Source: Batkoa obscura
Taxonomy: Eukaryota; Entomophthoromycota; Entomophthoromycetes; Entomophthorales; Batkoaceae
DNA: 64,000 bases
Assembly (NCBI GenBank): GCA_030770535.1
Contig: JASVEC010000033.1
Coordinates: 62,001 to 126,000 of the forward strand
Direction: 5' to 3'
Positions 60,288 through 64,000 of the stretch are shown here, one piece after another. Below the pieces are notes generated by a model. That model was not told the DNA's origin and searched no databases. It was given only the letters and a program-made list of their open reading frames with translations. Position numbers and translations under genes: made by a program. How positions within the stretch are numbered: the stretch's first letter is position 1; each line of letters starts with the position of its first letter.

Positions 60288-61900
60288 ATGCAATTTGAAA
60301 ATCGAAATAAAAAGCGGTATTTTATGGGCATCCTAATGCTATTAGGCGTAGTCATATTATGGGTTGGATCTTCATTTTTAATTAATGTAAATTTATATAA
60401 TCTTATTAGTAACAATTTAAATTGACCGAGTTTTATCCTTATATTCTAGTCTATCTTTACAGAGCAAAGTTTTGATCACCCTTTCTTTTTAACTTATTTT
60501 AATACCTCTACCTTTTCGATCTATTTAATCTTAGTCTTTTTCCAACGAAGATATCAAAAGTTTAAAAATAAGAGAGTAGAAACTAGTCATAAAAGGTAAA
60601 TAATTAGAAATTTATTTATTTATTGATACCAATAATAATTTATCATTTTAGCCCTCTAGTATCCCCTGAACTAAATGTAAATCAAGTAATATTATCATGA
60701 TTTATCATATATTATTTTTATTAACATTATCAAAATAGTATGGTTTAGCTAAAGATTTAAAGCTTCAAGATTTAACTGAATTAAACTCAGAAGAAGAAGA
60801 AGAAGAAGAGATTATAACACCGAGTAACAATAAATTAAGTGATAAAGAAGTAACTGATAATGAAAGATTGAATGAATTTTATATTAATCATAATCAACTT
60901 AGACTGCAAAGCTTAGTTTTTACTTCTGCTTATTATGGTTTGCAGCTAACTGGTCAAACAACGCTTCCTTATCTTTAACTTCTGTAGCTTCATCTACTAT
61001 CTTGTCTTCTACTTCAGGTAAAGACATTGAAATTAACTGATCATTGATTCTTATTATATCATTTAGGTATTTTCACTTTGATTTTTGGTTCTCTTTTTAA
61101 AGTAGAAAGATTCACATTAGTAAAACTTAGTGGCATTTTAGTGAGGTAAGCTAAAACGCTATCTACTTTATAATTGCTGTTATTAATTTCCCATATTCTC
61201 AGTTTATTGGGAGTAGTATTAGTAGGCTTAAGTGATATGGGAACTGATAGCTCACTTACATTTAATACAATGGTCATAGGAGATATCTTATCTATCTTAG
61301 GAGCAGTGTTTTATGCTTTTTACACAACTTTCTTGAAAATCAAAGTGGATGAAGAGAAGGTAGATATGAAGTTATTTTTAGGTTTTGTGGGCTTAATTAA
61401 TTTGGTTATCATGATTCCTGTTATGATTTTAATTCATTATATTAACGTCGAACCTTTCTCTTTCCCCCCTACTTCTACCGTCTGGGCTATGTTGTTTTTG
61501 AATGCTTTCTTTGGTACCTTTTTGTAAGTTTATGCTTTCATTCTAATTTGATTTTTATGCTTATTATTTTTTATTATTAGATCCGATTATCTGTGGATTT
61601 TTGCTGTTTTATTTGTAATTTTTTTTGATATTTATATATATGAATTTTATTTAGCTATTTGTTTTTAGACCTCCCCTTTAGTAGTTACACTAGGTTTATC
61701 ACTAACAGTAATATTTAATTGGAAACTAAAGTTTAAATAATTAATATTTCTATTAGATTCCATTTGCAATGGTGGGTGATATTTTAATCAATGGCAAGAG
61801 TATAACAACTATTTATGGATGCGGAGCATTATTTGTTATCATTGGATTTTTTATGGTTAATTCAGTAGCTTATCAAGAAACTGTAAATAAAAGAGATTAA
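60288..61900 (+). CDS. SLC35F5/Thi74-like transporter (drug/metabolite transporter superfamily)
   Basis: Ten exons (60288-60386, 60450-60595, 60652-60685, 60739-60849, 60903-61017, 61067-61145, 61203-61523, 61581-61614, 61669-61707, 61757-61900) give 373 aa with every join in frame. An apparent frame change near 60900 is explained by the intron 60850-60902. About ten membrane segments are visible. Family blocks include ILWVGSSFLIN, HPFFLTYFNTSTFSIYLI, WFAANWSNNASLSLTSVASS, TILSSTSGIFTLIFG, LLGVVLVGLSDM and SPLVVTLGLSLTIPFAM. An acidic cytosolic loop (SEEEEEEEIITPS) lies between segments two and three. Relatives in yeast (Thi74, YML018C) are in vacuolar or internal membranes. The substrate is unknown. 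Confidence 0.85.
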
Positions 61901-61981
61901 ACAATAAAGAAATAAAATATGAATCAAATGAAATTAATTTATAACTCTTTTATTAATATTGTTATTGTTACTATTATTATT

Positions 61982-62746
61982 TTATACAAAGGCTATTAAA
62001 CTTTCGAAATATTGTATAAGCTAAAATGTCAAAGTTAATGTAAGAGAATAAACGAAACTAAAATAAATGGGTTTTACTTTTTGTGGGCATTTGTACCTTA
62101 AAGTTTTTATATCTGATCCTGTACGTTCGCCATTTTTCCTATTATTTGTTAATAAATAAATCAATAAATTAGAAATAATATCTTTATAGCATCTATCCTA
62201 CCCTTCTTACTTACCATAAAATAATATAAACATAATCATTTTTAATTTCATCAAACTTGATATCTTCTATGCTATCTATTTCTTCTTCCCAACTTTCCCA
62301 ATCTTTACAAAACTCATCTTTAGTTAATATGATAGTTTCAGTTTTCCTAACTTTCTTTTTTTTGGGTTTTATATACGGATTCTTCCAGTATGTCTCAATC
62401 AAGCTTTCATCATAGCTAATAGTCGTTATTTATTAATTAATCCTTTTTTCTTATGAATAAAATAAAACAATAACTTACTTACATATTCGCCTTTCTTTCC
62501 CAGGTATCATGCTTTGAAGAAAATCCTTTCCAACGGATTAAGTATTCTTTTCCTCTCTTTTTGTTATTATTATTACTTTGTAGATGGTTTTTTAAAATTT
62601 ATTACCGATGTATCTCTGTGTTTTATTATCTTTTCTACTTCGTATTCTTCTTCTCCAAGATCTTCTTTACACCCTTCGTCTCCTTCAATTTGTTCTTGCT
62701 TTATGTGGTCTTCTTCTTTATGGTAGGAGTTCGAGCTGCTGTCCAT
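61982..62746 (-). CDS. HP1-like protein (chromodomain plus chromoshadow domain)
   Basis: Five exons (62746-62606, 62556-62483, 62415-62215, 62138-62078, 62020-61982) give 171 aa, all in frame. After an acidic N-terminus the chromodomain reads EEEYEVEKIIKHRDTSRGKE, then YLIRWKGFSSKHDTWE. It has the aromatic positions that hold methylated H3K9 (Tyr, Trp and a Trp in DTWE). A basic hinge follows (KPKKKKVRKTE). The C-terminal chromoshadow domain is YVYIILWKNGERTGSD, then RYKCPQKLIQYFESLIAF, ending with the usual CPQK-x-I-x-x-[FY] helix. The protein should bind H3K9 methylation and dimerise through the shadow domain to form heterochromatin. It converges with the SLC35F5-like gene (82 bp between stops). 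Confidence 0.85.
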
Positions 62747-64000
62747 TTTTGATTATCCAAATAGTTAAACAAGTTTTGATTTTTTATAAAAAATGAAATG
62801 TTAAAAATTTTGAGATTAGGTTTGATTTTTCTAAAAATATTGGGAATTTTGGATCATTTTTTAAATAAAGGTTTTAACAAAGTCGCTTTTGTTAATTATT
62901 GAAAAGCAATTTTAAAAGTATATAAAAATAACTGAGTTTTATATTGACAAACAATATACTATATTTTTATTTTATAGTTTAAAGGTAGTAAAAAAAGTTT
63001 ATAACAATTTTATAATTATAGTAAATGCTATAATTATTTTCAAGCAAAAGTTATTATTAAAATCTATCAAAACCTATCAAAAAAATTCACATCTGTTAGC
63101 TATAATTAAATATATCATTCAGAAATTTCCGTATTCAAAGGCTATTGAGGTTTTGTGTTTTATTTAACCACTTTCTAACGAAGCACAAACCAGAGGTCAT
63201 GCGATTCATTTATTTTCCATTCTCACTAACTATAACCTAGAGTTATAGTTTAATACAAGCTTAATCACAGGCTAATTTATAAATAACATGCAATTTGTGA
63301 AAAATTTAGGCCAAAGGTCAGCATAAAATTAAATTTTGGTTAGTTTTGATTTATGTCTTGATAGAATTAAATATTGCAAAAATTTTAATGTCAACCAATC
63401 AATCATTAAATCGGTAAAGTTAGGAATTAAAAATTATAAAAATGTCATTAGCAAGGGTTAAACTGATCACTAATAAATCGTATGCAGGAGAAAAACCAAA
63501 TATGTCCAGGTTTTTATATTAGTATAAAAATTCATGTTTGATGTTTGATGTTATGGAAGGCATAGATATAATCGGCCTTAAAAGTTAGCCTAGAGAAGCG
63601 TATAATTTGTTTAAAAAGAATATCAAATATGCAAAAATCTTATTTTTACTATCTTTAGAAAGTGATTATAGGAGTTGTGGATTAAAGGTTTACTATAACT
63701 TTAGTATAAGTAGATGTAGTTTAAAAAAATAGCTGAGCTACCAATAGTAAGTACATTGAAGGATTTATTGTCCATCTTTAGGAGTAGAAAGCAGATGAAT
63801 TTCAAATATAGCATTGTAAGTTAAGACATACTATTTTAATACATGACTTCAGAATTATAGTTTTGTTTTAGTGTTCTAATTTGAAAAAAGCAATCGATTT
63901 ATGGGTTTTTTTTGTTTCATCACTCTTTCTATCTTTTAAGCGCCATTTAAGCGGAAAAATTGTTAGTAAATTCTTGAACCTAAAAATACATCTCCATATA
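62747..64000. other. Intergenic DNA to the right edge
   Basis: 1.25 kb with no supportable exon. A small hairpin (AACTATAAC...GTTATAGTT) lies near 63228-63250, and MITE-like copy 16 lies at the very edge. Confidence 0.5.
63900..64000 (-). repeat. MITE-like short repeat, copy 16
   Basis: Reverse copy: TATGGGTTTTTTTTGTTTCA at the left, core TTTTAAGCGCCATTTAAGCG, right end ACATCTCCATATA at the window edge. Confidence 0.75.

Noticed and set aside
60850-60960. Apparent frameshift in the SLC35F5-like gene near the WFAANW segment
   Set aside because: An intron at 60850-60902 (GTAACT...CTTAG) restores the frame, and all ten exons join cleanly.

Overview
The window looks like nuclear DNA of an early-diverging filamentous fungus. 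Intergenic DNA is very AT-rich, introns are short (about 42-60 nt, GTAAGT-like donors, often a CTAAC-like branch site), and the genes are fungal in type: Atg13, Cog6, Vac1/Pep7, calcineurin A, Tom1/HUWE1, a Zn2Cys6 regulator and a Ncs6/Ctu1 thiolase. A SmgGDS-type armadillo protein and a secreted S1A trypsin fit Zoopagomycota or Mucoromycota, for example Entomophthoromycotina such as Conidiobolus. That placement is inference from gene content and composition only.

Layout. 1-17.2 kb: the edge of a minus-strand gene, a vacuolar-type amino-acid transporter (+), a SmgGDS-like protein (-), an aftiphilin/Laa2-like protein (+), ATG13 (+) and calcineurin A (+). 19.4-30.8 kb: COG6 (-), a small unknown gene (+), a YbeY-like nuclease (-), an ankyrin protein (-), CTU1/NCS6 (+), VAC1/PEP7 (-) and SNU13 (-). 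32.8-43.8 kb: one giant gene for a Tom1/HUWE1 HECT ubiquitin ligase of about 3575 aa. 44-53 kb: a rearranged accessory region. It holds a cluster of short MITE-like repeats, a HECT-only truncated paralog of TOM1, a roughly 0.65 kb near-perfect inverted repeat bracketing a trypsin gene, and a 2.47 kb TA-inserting DNA transposon inside the right arm. 53-64 kb: a Zn2Cys6 transcription factor (+), a small unknown gene (-), a PNKP-like kinase (-), an orphan coding exon (-), an ABHD4/5-type hydrolase (+), a mitochondrial protein (+), an SLC35F5-like transporter (+) and an HP1-like chromo/chromoshadow protein (-).

Most genes are housekeeping genes for autophagy and vacuole or endosome traffic (ATG13, VAC1, COG6, the AP-1 accessory candidate, vacuolar transporters), Ca2+ signalling, tRNA thiolation, RNA processing and ubiquitylation. 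They show no operon-like logic. The unusual biology is in 44-53 kb. There the HECT paralog matches TOM1 essentially perfectly over about 0.9 kb but is diverged at both ends, which points to gene conversion. The left arm of the inverted repeat preserves the exact empty site of the transposon in the right arm, which proves a TA target duplication. Sixteen copies of a roughly 105-bp repeat with TGGGG termini like those of the transposon lie between genes across the window, eight in each orientation.

Exon coordinates were worked out by hand from reading frames and splice signals. Family calls come from recognised motifs, without database searches.
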